Source: Alphaproteobacteria bacterium | GTDB lineage: Bacteria; Pseudomonadota; Alphaproteobacteria; Rhizobiales; Hyphomicrobiaceae | Assembly: GCA_022600345.1 (NCBI GenBank) | Contig: JAHZKP010000073.1 | Location: forward strand, 1-36,320 | DNA length: 36,320 bases | Reading direction: 5' to 3' | Shown here: positions 8,066-16,230 of the stretch, in pieces | Layout: every line of letters begins with the position of its first letter | Position numbering within the stretch: position 1 is the stretch's first letter | Position numbers and translations under genes: made by a program | The notes under the pieces: generated by a model | Database searches by the model: none | Told to the model about the DNA's origin: nothing | The model's input: only the letters and a program-made list of their open reading frames with translations

Positions 8066-8359
8066 GTCAGTGATGCTTCCTCCTCGTCTTTTAGCTGGAA
8101 ACTAATTACATTTGTGCGCGAGGCAAGTCTGAGTATGAGGATTGGTCCAACCAAGTGAAAGGGGCGTTTCATATCTATCGAAGGTAATAATTCTTATGGT
8201 GAGTAGTGGAACAAATGATGACACGAAGCACCTATTTGTCGTTTTCTACGCGTGACTTGACTATATATCGGGAAGCGTCGAGAAAAACGCATGAACTACC
8301 CTGAAAAGATCGGGAAGAAGCGGAACTTGTGTTCGGGAACCTTTGCACTGGAGTACCTT
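8066..8359. promoter_or_regulatory. divergent upstream region between the Lut-like and transporter/mfn operons
   Basis: This 294-bp region is more A/T-rich than its surroundings and separates two long divergent operons, so it should hold promoters for both and is the natural place for shared regulation. A ttgact hexamer near 8256 followed by tatata is visible, but correct -35/-10 spacing is not, so I do not name a promoter. No clear operator palindrome was found. Confidence 0.45.
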
Positions 8360-8890
8360 GTGACAAGTCTAATCCGGGTTGCGTTGGCGACTTTTCTAAT
8401 GATCCCCACGGTGGCTTTGGCGCAATCGGCGCCGAAGGCTGCGGTACTGCCATTCGAGATGCGCATCGAGTTGCAGATGGATGGCATGAGCCTTTACGGT
8501 TTGCCGCCCAAGCCTAAAAAGGCCGAACAAGAGCGGCTGGAAATGGCGCGGCAAAAACTGATCGACATGGTTGTCAGTCGCGGCGCCTATGAAGTCGTCG
8601 ATCTATCGAAATACAAATCCGAGATGAAGCGGGCGGCACCGTTCGAATATTGCGACGGCTGTGAAGTCGAGTTCGGAAAAAAGGCCGGGGCGGACGTTAC
8701 CATCCTGGGCGTGGTGCAAAAAGCTTCCGAGATGATGATCAACGTGGCGGTCTTTGTTAGAGACACCAACAGCGGAAAGCTGACCAAATCGATGGCGGTC
8801 AGCGTACTGCAAAACGACGACGCGGGCTGGTCGCGCGCCGTTCGCCATCTGGTCAACAACCGTCTCGCACCCGAGGTGGAGTCAAAGTGA
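8360..8890 (+). CDS. exported DUF3280/DUF2380-type protein
   Basis: This 176-residue protein has a signal peptide ending near ALAQS (residues 21-25). The mature domain begins AAVLPFEM and has GAYEVVDLSKY and AGADVTILGVVQKASEMMINVAVFVRDTNSGKL, the pattern of the DUF3280/DUF2380 family, whose fold resembles the periplasmic TolB-N or CsgG-type domain. A CDGC motif lies near residue 95. I chose GTG at 8360 because GGAG (8350-8353) precedes it by 6 nt and the signal peptide then starts properly; an upstream ATG at 8291 would add 23 residues that spoil it. It overlaps the next gene's GTG by 4 nt. Family members are known near methanol-dehydrogenase loci of methylotrophs; no biochemical role is known to me. 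Confidence 0.75.
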   Translation: MTSLIRVALATFLMIPTVALAQSAPKAAVLPFEMRIELQMDGMSLYGLPPKPKKAEQERLEMARQKLIDMVVSRGAYEVVDLSKYKSEMKRAAPFEYCDGCEVEFGKKAGADVTILGVVQKASEMMINVAVFVRDTNSGKLTKSMAVSVLQNDDAGWSRAVRHLVNNRLAPEVESK

Positions 8891-9888
8891 AGCGCAAGAA
8901 CCGAAATATCGATCGCCGCGAATTCCTCGTGTCAGCGGCTGCAGCAGGTGCGCTTATGGGCGTGCCTGCACCGTTGCAAGCAGCAAAGGCGGGAAGCCTG
9001 CGCGTTGGTTCGCTCAAGTTTGGCTCTTTGGGCTGGCTGTTGGAAACCGTTGTTGCCGAGGGGCTGGACAAGGCGCAGGGGTTCGACCTTGAACTGATCG
9101 ACATGGCAACGACGGGGGCAGCGAAGATCGGGCTGTTATCGGGTAGCGCCGACGTTATCGTCAGCGACTGGCCGTGGGCGATGCGGCAGCGATCGGAGGG
9201 TGAAGCGGTTCGGTTTGCGCCGTATTCATCGGCGCTTGGCGCGGTGATGGTTGCAGGAGACAGTCCGATCAAAAACGTCGGCGATCTGGCTGACAAGAGG
9301 TTGGGCATCGCCGGTTCAAAACTGGACAAGAGCTGGCTATTGCTGCGTGCTTATGCGCAACAGGAAACGGGAAGCGATATCGCCAAGTCGGTTGCGCCGA
9401 CCTTTGGCGCGGCGCCGTTGATAAGCGAGCAGATCCGTCAGGGGCGGGTTGATGCAGCGCTGAACTTCTGGACGTTCTCGGCGCGCCTGAAGGGAATGGG
9501 CTACCGGGAAGTGATATCGATGGCCGATGTCTTGAAGTCGATGGGGATCGCGCCTGTCCCATCGCTTGTCGGGTTCATCTGGGACGAGAAAAAAACTGCC
9601 GGCAAATCGGCCGAAGTTGCAAAATTCCATGCCGCTATCCGCGCGGGCAACGAAGTGTTGGCCAAATCAGATGCCGCCTGGGAGCGCATCAGGCAGCGCA
9701 TGCGGGTCAGATCGGATGCGGAATTTGAAGCCTTGAAGGCATACTATCGCTCCGGCATCCCAAATGGCTGGTCGCCTGAACATACTGCTTCGGCTGAAAA
9801 GCTGTTCGGGTTGCTCGTCAAGCTTGGCGAAAGGACGCTGGCCGGGGGTAAAACGAAGTTCGATCCGGCACTCTTCCATGGCGCTTGA
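8887..9888 (+). CDS. Tat-exported ABC transporter substrate-binding protein (SsuA/ThiY/NMT1-like)
   Basis: This 333-residue protein starts at GTG, overlapping the previous stop by 4 nt. The N terminus carries the twin-arginine motif DRREFLVSAAAAG (residues 9-21), so export of a folded protein is likely. The rest is a type-II periplasmic-binding fold of the NMT1/SsuA class: LRVGSLKFGSLGWLLETVVAEGLDKAQGFDLELIDM, then a SADVIVSDWPW segment and the GDLADKRLGIAGSKLDKSWLLLRAYAQ segment. Relatives bind sulfonates, thiamine precursors, nitrate or taurine; the sequence does not say which. Its position with DUF3280 and methanofuran genes is unusual and suggests a ligand tied to C1 metabolism (inference). 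Confidence 0.85.
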   Translation: MKRKNRNIDRREFLVSAAAAGALMGVPAPLQAAKAGSLRVGSLKFGSLGWLLETVVAEGLDKAQGFDLELIDMATTGAAKIGLLSGSADVIVSDWPWAMRQRSEGEAVRFAPYSSALGAVMVAGDSPIKNVGDLADKRLGIAGSKLDKSWLLLRAYAQQETGSDIAKSVAPTFGAAPLISEQIRQGRVDAALNFWTFSARLKGMGYREVISMADVLKSMGIAPVPSLVGFIWDEKKTAGKSAEVAKFHAAIRAGNEVLAKSDAAWERIRQRMRVRSDAEFEALKAYYRSGIPNGWSPEHTASAEKLFGLLVKLGERTLAGGKTKFDPALFHGA

Positions 9889-10684
9889 GAACAACACCAT
9901 CAGAACCGGACGCGTTGGGCGCGGGATTACCGGCAAGGTTCTCGTGGGACGGCTTGGCTGGACGGTGATTTCGTTTTTGACATTGCTTGTGCTGTGGGCG
10001 GTGGTGGCCGCCATCATGCAAAGCCGGCTGTTTCCCGGCCCCTTGGAAGTCGGCGACAAGCTGTTGTCGGAAGCGGCCAGCGGCGAGCTATTCTACCACG
10101 TCGGCCTTACGTTGGGGCGGGTTGCGGCTGCGTTCATAGCAGCGATGGCGATCGGCTGTGCCATCGGGATCGCGCTGGGGCGCGCCAAGGGGGCAGATCT
10201 ATTCTTCGACACCTGGTTGATCTTTTTTCTCAACCTGCCGGCGCTCGTGACAATTATCCTTTGCTATGTCTGGTTCGGGCTCACTGAAACGGCGGCCATT
10301 CTGGCTGTTGCGATCAACAAGATTCCCAATGTGGCGGTGACCGTGCGCGAAGGCGCGCGCAGCCTGTCGCGTGACCTCAACGAAATGTCGGAGATCTACC
10401 GCTTCGGATTCTGGAAAACGTTACGCCACGTGACGCTGCCGCAACTGGCGCCTTTCTTCGCCGCGGCAGCGCGCGGCGGATTGGCATTGGTCTGGAAGAT
10501 CGTACTGGTGGTTGAATTGCTGGGCCGGCCCAACGGCGTCGGGGAGCAACTGCACATCGGCTTCCAGCTTTTCGACGTCTCGATGATCCTGGCTTACGCG
10601 ATTGCATTCATCGTCGTCGTGCAGGTGATTGAGCTGTGTGTCCTGCAACCGCTTGAAGCGCGGGCAAACCGGTGGCGGCGATGA
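9878..10684 (+). CDS. ABC transporter permease (SsuC/TauC-like)
   Basis: This 268-residue inner-membrane protein has six predicted segments. It belongs to the BPD_transp_1 family, with the EAA loop seen as REGARSLSRDLNEMSEIYRFGFWKTLRHVTLPQLAPFF near residues 150-187. The ATG at 9878 overlaps the end of the binding-protein gene by 11 nt; an earlier start would lie deep in that gene. The protein pairs with the Tat-exported binding protein and the ATPase downstream to form an importer of the sulfonate/nitrate/taurine class. Its stop overlaps the ATPase start as ATGA. Confidence 0.88.
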   Translation: MALENNTIRTGRVGRGITGKVLVGRLGWTVISFLTLLVLWAVVAAIMQSRLFPGPLEVGDKLLSEAASGELFYHVGLTLGRVAAAFIAAMAIGCAIGIALGRAKGADLFFDTWLIFFLNLPALVTIILCYVWFGLTETAAILAVAINKIPNVAVTVREGARSLSRDLNEMSEIYRFGFWKTLRHVTLPQLAPFFAAAARGGLALVWKIVLVVELLGRPNGVGEQLHIGFQLFDVSMILAYAIAFIVVVQVIELCVLQPLEARANRWRR

Positions 10685-11412
10685 GAATGGATAGCAACGC
10701 GTTGCGGGTGACGGTGGAAGAAAAGACCTTTCCGGCGGTGGAGGACCGCCCCGAACAGGTTGTGTTGAGCGCGGTCGACCTCAACGTCGAAGAGGGTTCG
10801 TTCGTGGTGATCACGGGGCCGTCGGGTTGCGGAAAATCGACGCTTCTGAACATCGCCGCCGGTCTTGATGAGGACTATCGCGGACAGGTGGCGTTCTCAC
10901 AGGCCAACGCCAAGCTATCGTTCATGTTCCAGACGCCAAGGTTGTTGCCATGGCGCACCGTGGCGCAAAACATCAGGCTGGTGCTTGATGACGATTGCCC
11001 CGATGGCGACAAGCGTGTTGCCGCCATTCTCGACCGAGTCGGCTTGAGCGAGGCGGCCACGGCCTACCCGGAGCGGCTTTCGCTTGGCATGCAGCGGCGC
11101 GCGGCGCTGGCGCGTGCGTTCGTCGTCGAGCCCGACATCTTGTTGATGGACGAACCGTTTGTATCGCTCGACGATCCGAGTGCCGACAGCCTCAGGACGC
11201 TGCTGATCGAGTTGTGGGCCAGCAAGCCGACAACGGTCTTGTTCGTTACGCACGATCGTACTGAAGCCGTGATGTTGGCAACGCGGCTCATTCGCCTTGG
11301 GGGGAAGCCTGCTGCAATCGTCCAGGATACGGCAATTGAACTGTCCGCTGATGAGCGCCTGGATCGCGAAAAGGTTCTGGCCTACCGGATGCGCTTGTTC
11401 GATAACGATTAA
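10681..11412 (+). CDS. ABC transporter ATP-binding protein (SsuB/TauB-like)
   Basis: This 243-residue ATPase has Walker A GPSGCGKST (46-54), Q-loop FMFQTPRLLPW near 80, a divergent signature ERLSLGMQRRAALARA and Walker B ILLMDEPF. The signature has SLGMQ where LSGGQ is usual, as in some nitrate/sulfonate ATPases. The ATG at 10681 gives a 4-nt overlap (ATGA) with the permease stop; a GTG three codons upstream is possible. Its TAA is followed immediately by the mfnB ATG (TAAATG), so transporter and cofactor-synthesis genes are almost certainly co-transcribed. Confidence 0.88.
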   Translation: MRMDSNALRVTVEEKTFPAVEDRPEQVVLSAVDLNVEEGSFVVITGPSGCGKSTLLNIAAGLDEDYRGQVAFSQANAKLSFMFQTPRLLPWRTVAQNIRLVLDDDCPDGDKRVAAILDRVGLSEAATAYPERLSLGMQRRAALARAFVVEPDILLMDEPFVSLDDPSADSLRTLLIELWASKPTTVLFVTHDRTEAVMLATRLIRLGGKPAAIVQDTAIELSADERLDREKVLAYRMRLFDND

Positions 11413-12192
11413 ATGAATTCGATTCCGATCAGCCTGCGCACCGCGCCAGCGCGCGCGTTAATGTTGGCGAGTGTGACCTCGCCGGACGAAGCAGGGCTGT
11501 GCCTGGCTGCCGGAGCCGACATCATTGATGCCAAGGACCCGAATTCGGGCGCCTTGGGGGCGCTTGCCCCGCAGACCGTCGAAGCGATTGTCGCGACTGT
11601 GCGGGCAAATTCGGCGAATGCGGTCAGCGCCACCATCGGGGATTTGCCGTGCTCAGTTGGGCCGATAACCGCTGCGGCAGAGGCGACAGCGCGCACGGGG
11701 GTCGACTACGTCAAGGTTGGACTTCTGCCAGGGGGAAATGCTTCGGCCGTCATCGCCGGGCTGGGCGAGGCCGACACCGGGCAGGCTGGCCTTGTAGGCG
11801 TGCTGTTTGCCGATCACGGCGCGGACTTCTCCCTTATTCCTCAGATGGCGCGAGCGGGGTTTTGCGGTGTCTTGATCGATACCGCCGACAAGCAGGCTGG
11901 CTCTCTGACCGGCATCATGCCGCTCGAAGAGATTGCTGAATTCGTGCACGCGGCGCGCACTGCCGGCCTGTTTGCCGGGCTTGCTGGAAGCTTGAAGCGG
12001 TCCGATATCGAAAGCCTTTGGACATGCAGACCCGGCATCATGGGGTTTCGTGGGGCTCTGTGTCTCGACTCGCAGCGCACATCTGCGCTAGATGAGACTT
12101 TGGTACAGTCTATTCGCTCAGCCCTCGATAGGGTTGCGGAGGCTTGCCCGGCTGGACGGGCGAAGGGCGGCGATAACAATACCGGCTGCTAG
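11413..12192 (+). CDS. mfnB: (5-formylfuran-3-yl)methyl phosphate synthase (MfnB)
   Basis: This 259-residue TIM-barrel protein is of the MfnB (DUF556) family, which converts two glyceraldehyde-3-phosphate molecules to the furan precursor of methanofuran. Diagnostic stretches are MLASVTSPDEAGLCLAAGADIIDAKDP at residues 17-43, with the catalytic Lys in DAKDP, followed by GALGAL, then DYVKVGL near 97-103 and GLAGSLKRSDIESL near 190. Archaeal MfnB is about 235 residues; this one has a short N-terminal extension and an extra C-terminal tail. It begins immediately after the ATPase stop. An MfnB homologue (orf5) is known in the H4MPT cluster of Methylobacterium, and bacterial methylotrophs make a methanofuran analogue for formyl transfer. 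Confidence 0.9.
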   Translation: MNSIPISLRTAPARALMLASVTSPDEAGLCLAAGADIIDAKDPNSGALGALAPQTVEAIVATVRANSANAVSATIGDLPCSVGPITAAAEATARTGVDYVKVGLLPGGNASAVIAGLGEADTGQAGLVGVLFADHGADFSLIPQMARAGFCGVLIDTADKQAGSLTGIMPLEEIAEFVHAARTAGLFAGLAGSLKRSDIESLWTCRPGIMGFRGALCLDSQRTSALDETLVQSIRSALDRVAEACPAGRAKGGDNNTGC

Positions 12193-12229
12193 CAGGCCGC
12201 TAGAAGAACACGATAGAGGAAATGCGCCG

Positions 12230-12655
12230 ATGACGGATATGTCCATCCTTGCAGGACGCCTGCATCAACGCAGCGCCCATGGGCAATACGACAGGATCTT
12301 CGTTCGCGATCTGATCCTGGACTGCCATATCGGTGTCTACGAGGAGGAAAAAGGCGTCACGCAGAAGGTCGGTTTTTCGATTGAAGCTGCGGTTGCTCCC
12401 GAGATTGCCAGCCGGCATGACCAGATCGCGGAGGTCCCCTCCTACGACAACCTCGTTGATGCGGTGAATGAAACGCTTTCCGAAGGCCACATCAACCTGG
12501 TCGAGACGATGGCTGAGAATATCGCCAGACTGATCCTTGCGGATGCCCGCATTGTGTGGGTTCGCGTCAGGATCGACAAATTGGAACGCGGACCGGCTGC
12601 CGTGGGCGTTGAGATTGTTCGCCCGCGGGAATTGGGAAACCCCAGTGTCCAATGA
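12230..12655 (+). CDS. dihydroneopterin aldolase-like protein (FolB family)
   Basis: This 141-residue protein has the FolB fold: DRIFVRDLILDCHIGVYEEEKGVTQKVGFSIEA (residues 22-54) gives the start-strand and IGV..EE motif with the substrate-binding Glu, and NLVETMAENIARLILAD follows. The ATG at 12230 has AGAGGA (12215-12220) 9 nt upstream. FolB cleaves dihydroneopterin in folate synthesis; inside this operon it more plausibly serves the pterin part of H4MPT, since H4MPT and folate share pterin intermediates. The two roles cannot be separated from sequence. It has a 37-bp gap from mfnB and an 11-nt overlap with mfnE. Confidence 0.85.
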   Translation: MTDMSILAGRLHQRSAHGQYDRIFVRDLILDCHIGVYEEEKGVTQKVGFSIEAAVAPEIASRHDQIAEVPSYDNLVDAVNETLSEGHINLVETMAENIARLILADARIVWVRVRIDKLERGPAAVGVEIVRPRELGNPSVQ

Positions 12656-13313
12656 AGCCCGACAGTCAACATCCTCCGGTCAGCAGATCCCAGGCAATGC
12701 TTGCCCGGTTGTCGTAAAGATCGGTGGCAGCGTGACGCGGCCGCCGGGCAATTTCCAGACCTTACTTGAGTTGGTGGAGAAGTCGGGCCGGCCGGTTGTT
12801 ATCGTGCCGGGCGGCGGTTGGTTTGCCGATGCGGTGCGCATGGCGCAGCCCGGGCATGGGTTCGATGATCGTACCGCCCATCTGATGGCAATCCTGGCAA
12901 TGCATCAGACCGCCATGATGATGTTGGGTGTCTGCCCCTGGCTGGTTGCCTGCGAAACACTCGACGAGGTTCGGGCGGCCCTGTCAAAAGGGGGGACGTG
13001 CATCTGGCTGCCTTTCACCGAATGCCAGAATGATGCCGACCTTCCTTCGAATTGGAACACCACGTCGGATGCGATTGCCGCGCGCCTTTGCGAACGTTTG
13101 GGCAACCTCCCCCTCATATTCGTCAAGTCACGCTCGTGCGAGGGCAATGGCGATGTCTGGCAATTGGTATCTGCCAACCTGATCGACCCCATCGCAGCGA
13201 AGATCATCGAGCGATCCGACCTTGCATATGAAATCGTGCAGCCGTTGCAAACGACAGAACTTGAAACGCTGCTGAAATCCGTTCCGGCTGCTGAACCAGC
13301 AGCGGCAATATGA
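12645..13313 (+). CDS. mfnE: amino acid kinase family protein, MfnE-like
   Basis: This 222-residue protein has the amino-acid-kinase fold: VVVKIGGSVTRPPGNF (residues 23-38) binds ATP phosphates, and PVVIVPGGGWFADAVR follows. The GHGFDDRTAHLMAILAMHQTAMMML helix is typical of MfnE, which phosphorylates (5-aminomethylfuran-3-yl)methyl phosphate to the diphosphate used by MfnF. GTG at 12645 is chosen because GGGA (12634-12637) precedes it by 7 nt and the product then begins shortly before the kinase domain. It overlaps the FolB-like stop by 11 nt. Together with mfnB and mfnF, three steps of the furan arm are encoded in this window; MfnA, MfnC and MfnD functions are not. Confidence 0.82.
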   Translation: MSNEARQSTSSGQQIPGNACPVVVKIGGSVTRPPGNFQTLLELVEKSGRPVVIVPGGGWFADAVRMAQPGHGFDDRTAHLMAILAMHQTAMMMLGVCPWLVACETLDEVRAALSKGGTCIWLPFTECQNDADLPSNWNTTSDAIAARLCERLGNLPLIFVKSRSCEGNGDVWQLVSANLIDPIAAKIIERSDLAYEIVQPLQTTELETLLKSVPAAEPAAAI

Positions 13314-13338
13314 ATTCCCCCGATAAAACCCTAGGGCC

Positions 13339-13905
13339 ATGACAAAAAACGACGTTGAGACACCGCGCTATGGCTGGACCCTGACGGGTTCTGGACATTT
13401 CTTCAAAGAGAGCATCGCGTTGATGCGTGAGCTCAAGCCGCTCGATATCTTTCTTTCCGCGGCGGCGGAAGAAGTGTTGAACATGTACAAGCAGGCGCTT
13501 GCAGAATTGCCTGAAGGCACGCGGATCTTCAAGGACCGCACCGCCAGCGCGGTTCCGGTGGGCGGCTTTTATCACGGCGTCTACCATACGCACATCATGG
13601 CGCCTGCAACGTCCAACACGATTGCGAAGTGCGTGTGCGGCATCTCCGACAACCTGGCGACAAACGTTTATGCGCAGGCTGGCAAATGCCGGGTTCCATC
13701 GATCGTTTTTGCCTGCGATACCAAGCCCGAGGACATTACCGAAGCGCCACGCCAGAACATGGTTCCGGTATTCCCGCGGCGGATCGATCTGGAGAATACC
13801 GAAAAGCTCAAGAGCTTCGAATACACGACGGTTGTCGAGAGCATCGAAGAACTCAAACAGGCGCTGGAAGCGCGGCGCGAATGCCTGACAAACTCCTGTT
13901 CCTGA
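13339..13905 (+). CDS. dmrB: archaeal-type flavoprotein, dihydromethanopterin reductase DmrB-like
   Basis: This 188-residue flavoprotein is of the MJ0208/AfpA-like class. RYGWTLTGSGHFFKESIALM is near the N terminus, with the glycine-rich TGSGH loop. HIMAPATSNTIAKCVCGISDNLATNVYAQAGK (about 89-120) is the FMN-binding and APATANT-like region typical of the flavoprotein family. Bacterial DmrB of this family reduces dihydromethanopterin to H4MPT, the last step of cofactor synthesis. ATG at 13339 starts 25 bp after mfnE. The gene overlaps the DUF6513 gene by 25 nt. A Cys-rich patch (KCVC, and CLTNSC at the very end) is noted. The exact donor is unknown. Confidence 0.8.
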   Translation: MTKNDVETPRYGWTLTGSGHFFKESIALMRELKPLDIFLSAAAEEVLNMYKQALAELPEGTRIFKDRTASAVPVGGFYHGVYHTHIMAPATSNTIAKCVCGISDNLATNVYAQAGKCRVPSIVFACDTKPEDITEAPRQNMVPVFPRRIDLENTEKLKSFEYTTVVESIEELKQALEARRECLTNSCS

Positions 13906-15374
13906 CCGGCCATCTGGCCGAAGCCCGCCTGAACGGAACGCTGGCCGAAATTGGTTTGCCGGAGGACACGTTCGAAGTGCGCAATGTCGGCATCAAGGTT
14001 GCCGCGTTGATGACGGAAAAGATCCTCAAGAACCGATTGGAAGCTCCGCTTGTTGCCGACCGGGTGATCTTGCCCGGGCGGGTGCGGATGGATCTTCAGT
14101 CGCTGGGCGATCACTTCGGCGTTCCGTTCGAGTTGGGGCCGGAAGAGTTGATCGACCTGCCGCAGTTCTTGGGGCGTGGCGGCAAGCCGCCGGACCTTTC
14201 CCAATACGACATCAATATCTTTGCCGAGATCGTCGAAGCACCTGAATTGCCGCTTGATGAGTTGATTGCGCGGGCACTGAAACACAAGTCAGCGGGCGCG
14301 GACGTCATCGACCTCGGTTGCAGGCCCGACGTTCCCTTTCCAGGTCTCGAAGATGCCGTGAAAGCACTCAAGGCTGAGGGGCTGAAGGTCAGCGTCGATT
14401 CGGGCGACTGGGAAGAATTGCGCCGGGCTGCGCAAGCAGGTGCCGACTTCGTTCTTAGCCTTGATGAAGACCACCTCGAAGTGGTTGCAGGTACGAAATG
14501 CGTGCCGGTTCTGATCCCCAGAGAGCACGGCGATATCGACTCGCTTGTGCGCGCTATCGAAAAAGCGGAGGCGCTTGGCATACCGCATCTGGCCGACCCA
14601 ATCCTCGATCCAATCCACTTCGGATTCATGAAATCGCTGGAGCGCTACGCGGACCTGAGAAGGCGCTGCCCGGATGTCGAGATGCTGATGGGCACCGGCA
14701 ATCTCACCGAGCTGACAGAGGCCGACAGCCAGGGGCTCACCGCGATGCTGGTGGGTATTTGTTCGGAGCTTAACATCCGCAACGTGCTGATAGTGCAGGT
14801 CTCGCCGCACACGACGCGCACCGTAGAAGAGCACGATGCGGCGCGGCGGTTGATGTTCAGGGCACGCGAAGACAACGCCTTGCCGAAGGGGTATGGCGGG
14901 GGCTTGCTATCGCTGCACGATCTGAGGCCGTTTCCACAGACGCCCGATGAAATCGCCAAGGCTGCGGCGGCCATCCGGGATGCCAATTTCCGCATCGAGC
15001 CCAGCACCCAGGGCCTTCATATCTACAACCGCTTCGGGCACAACGTCGAAGCCGATCCGTTTGAGTTGTTCGGCAAGCTTGGTGTGGAGGAAGACGGCAG
15101 TCACGCCTTCTATCTTGGCTATGAGTTGGCAAAAGCGGAGATCGCAAGGACGTTGGGCAAGCGCTACACGCAGGACAGGCCGCTCGATTGGGGTGTAGCT
15201 GCTGACGCTCCCAATGAGGATATGATCCACCACGCGCCAGAAGGAGCGACTTTGAGGGCGGCGCGCGAGTTGGCTGAGCAAAAGCGAGAGGAAGCCCGGA
15301 AAGAGGCTGCTGAGAAGTTGGAAGCGGCGAAGAAGGATGGAGGCGCTGCCTCCAAACCTCCGCCAAAGGCCTGA
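13881..15374 (+). CDS. dihydropteroate synthase-related protein of H4MPT clusters (DUF6513)
   Basis: This 497-residue protein has an N-terminal domain starting KLLFLTGHLAEARL and a central pterin-binding TIM barrel (about residues 110-360), with AGADVIDLGCRPDVPFPGLEDAV and GLKVSVDSGDWEELRRAAQAGADFVLS matching dihydropteroate synthase strands. It is the DHPS-like protein found in methylotroph H4MPT loci and in methanogens, proposed for the beta-RFAP/pterin condensation. The last 35 residues are a Lys/Ala/Glu coiled tail ending in PPPKA. ATG at 13881 has GGAAG 10 nt upstream and overlaps dmrB. The gene ends in a hairpin that has the stop codon in its loop. Confidence 0.85.
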   Translation: MPDKLLFLTGHLAEARLNGTLAEIGLPEDTFEVRNVGIKVAALMTEKILKNRLEAPLVADRVILPGRVRMDLQSLGDHFGVPFELGPEELIDLPQFLGRGGKPPDLSQYDINIFAEIVEAPELPLDELIARALKHKSAGADVIDLGCRPDVPFPGLEDAVKALKAEGLKVSVDSGDWEELRRAAQAGADFVLSLDEDHLEVVAGTKCVPVLIPREHGDIDSLVRAIEKAEALGIPHLADPILDPIHFGFMKSLERYADLRRRCPDVEMLMGTGNLTELTEADSQGLTAMLVGICSELNIRNVLIVQVSPHTTRTVEEHDAARRLMFRAREDNALPKGYGGGLLSLHDLRPFPQTPDEIAKAAAAIRDANFRIEPSTQGLHIYNRFGHNVEADPFELFGKLGVEEDGSHAFYLGYELAKAEIARTLGKRYTQDRPLDWGVAADAPNEDMIHHAPEGATLRAARELAEQKREEARKEAAEKLEAAKKDGGAASKPPPKA

Positions 15375-15383
15375 GGCCTTTGG
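15363..15383 (+). other. 9-bp hairpin with the stop codon as loop
   Basis: ccaaaggcc (15363-15371), then the TGA stop (15372-15374), then ggcctttgg (15375-15383) form a perfect 9-bp stem. A second 7-bp inverted repeat (tggaggc gct gcctcca) lies just upstream at 15338-15354. No T-run follows, so ordinary intrinsic termination is doubtful. Its role could be mRNA 3'-end protection or partial termination before the DUF447 gene. Confidence 0.6.
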
Positions 15384-15523
15384 AAACCCGAATCTTGGGC
15401 TTGCCGATCCGTCGCGAGGATTGAACTAGGCACAAGCCAAACTCTACCTATCCATGCAAAACCGGCGTGAAGATTGGCGGCTGTTGTGGTAGGATTTCTC
15501 AAAAATTTCAGGAGGAAACAGCC

Positions 15524-16090
15524 ATGCCGCAGATCGTCGAAACGATCGTTACGACGCGTGCCAAAAGTGGCGAAGTGCACATTGCACCGCTCGGGCTTAT
15601 TCAAAGAGACGAGCATCATTGGATCATCGCCCCGTTCACGCCTTCAACCACACTTGAAAACCTGCAAGAGAACCCGTGTGCGGTCGCAAACCACGTCGAT
15701 GACGTGCGCGTTTATGCGGGCTGCCTGACGGGGCGGAAGAACTGGCCGCTTCAGCGGGCTGAAAAAATCGACGGCGCGGTTCTCAATTGTGCGATTTCAC
15801 ATTGGGAGCTGAAGGTCGAATCCATTGAACAGGACGATGTGCGTCCGCGCTTCATTTGCCGGCCCGCCTACACAGCCGGGCACAAGCCGTGGGGCGGTTT
15901 CAACCGCGCGCAAGCTGCCGTGCTGGAAGCTGCCGTGCTCGTCTCACGATTGAAGATGCTGCCGAAGGAAAAGATCGAAAGCGAGCTAGAGTATCTGGAG
16001 ATCGCCATTTCGAAGACGGCAGGCGAACGCGAGCTGGAAGCCTGGAGCTGGCTGATGAAGAAGGTTGAGGATTGGCGGGGGGAGGCTTGA
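15524..16090 (+). CDS. DUF447 family protein of C1/H4MPT clusters
   Basis: This 188-residue protein is of the DUF447 family, a split-barrel flavin-type fold found in methanogens and H4MPT-using bacteria. Visible features are the N-terminal barrel with NPCAVANHVDDVRVYAGCLTG (about residues 46-66) and a conserved GHKPWGGFNRAQAAVLEAAVLVSRLKMLPKEKIESELEYLEIAISKTAG region in the C-terminal half. AGGAGG (15510-15515) lies 8 nt before the ATG, the strongest ribosome site in this operon, and the gene is 149 bp downstream of the DHPS-like gene, so it may also be expressed separately. Function is unestablished; cofactor synthesis is inferred. Confidence 0.82.
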   Translation: MPQIVETIVTTRAKSGEVHIAPLGLIQRDEHHWIIAPFTPSTTLENLQENPCAVANHVDDVRVYAGCLTGRKNWPLQRAEKIDGAVLNCAISHWELKVESIEQDDVRPRFICRPAYTAGHKPWGGFNRAQAAVLEAAVLVSRLKMLPKEKIESELEYLEIAISKTAGERELEAWSWLMKKVEDWRGEA

Positions 16091-16230
16091 GGGCAGGCTC
16101 GCCGACTGTCGTTATTTCGCTTCGCGCGGGGCCTTCGGCCATGCCGGATTGTGCGAGCGCAATCTGGTCCTCGCGGGAATAGCGAGGGGGCCGTGCGGTT
16201 GATGTAAGCAATGTGGGTTTGAAGGTTCAA

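Noticed and set aside
8250-8290. sigma-70-like promoter (ttgact with tatata)
   Set aside because: The hexamers are too close together to form a -35/-10 pair and no better -10 lies at 17 nt.
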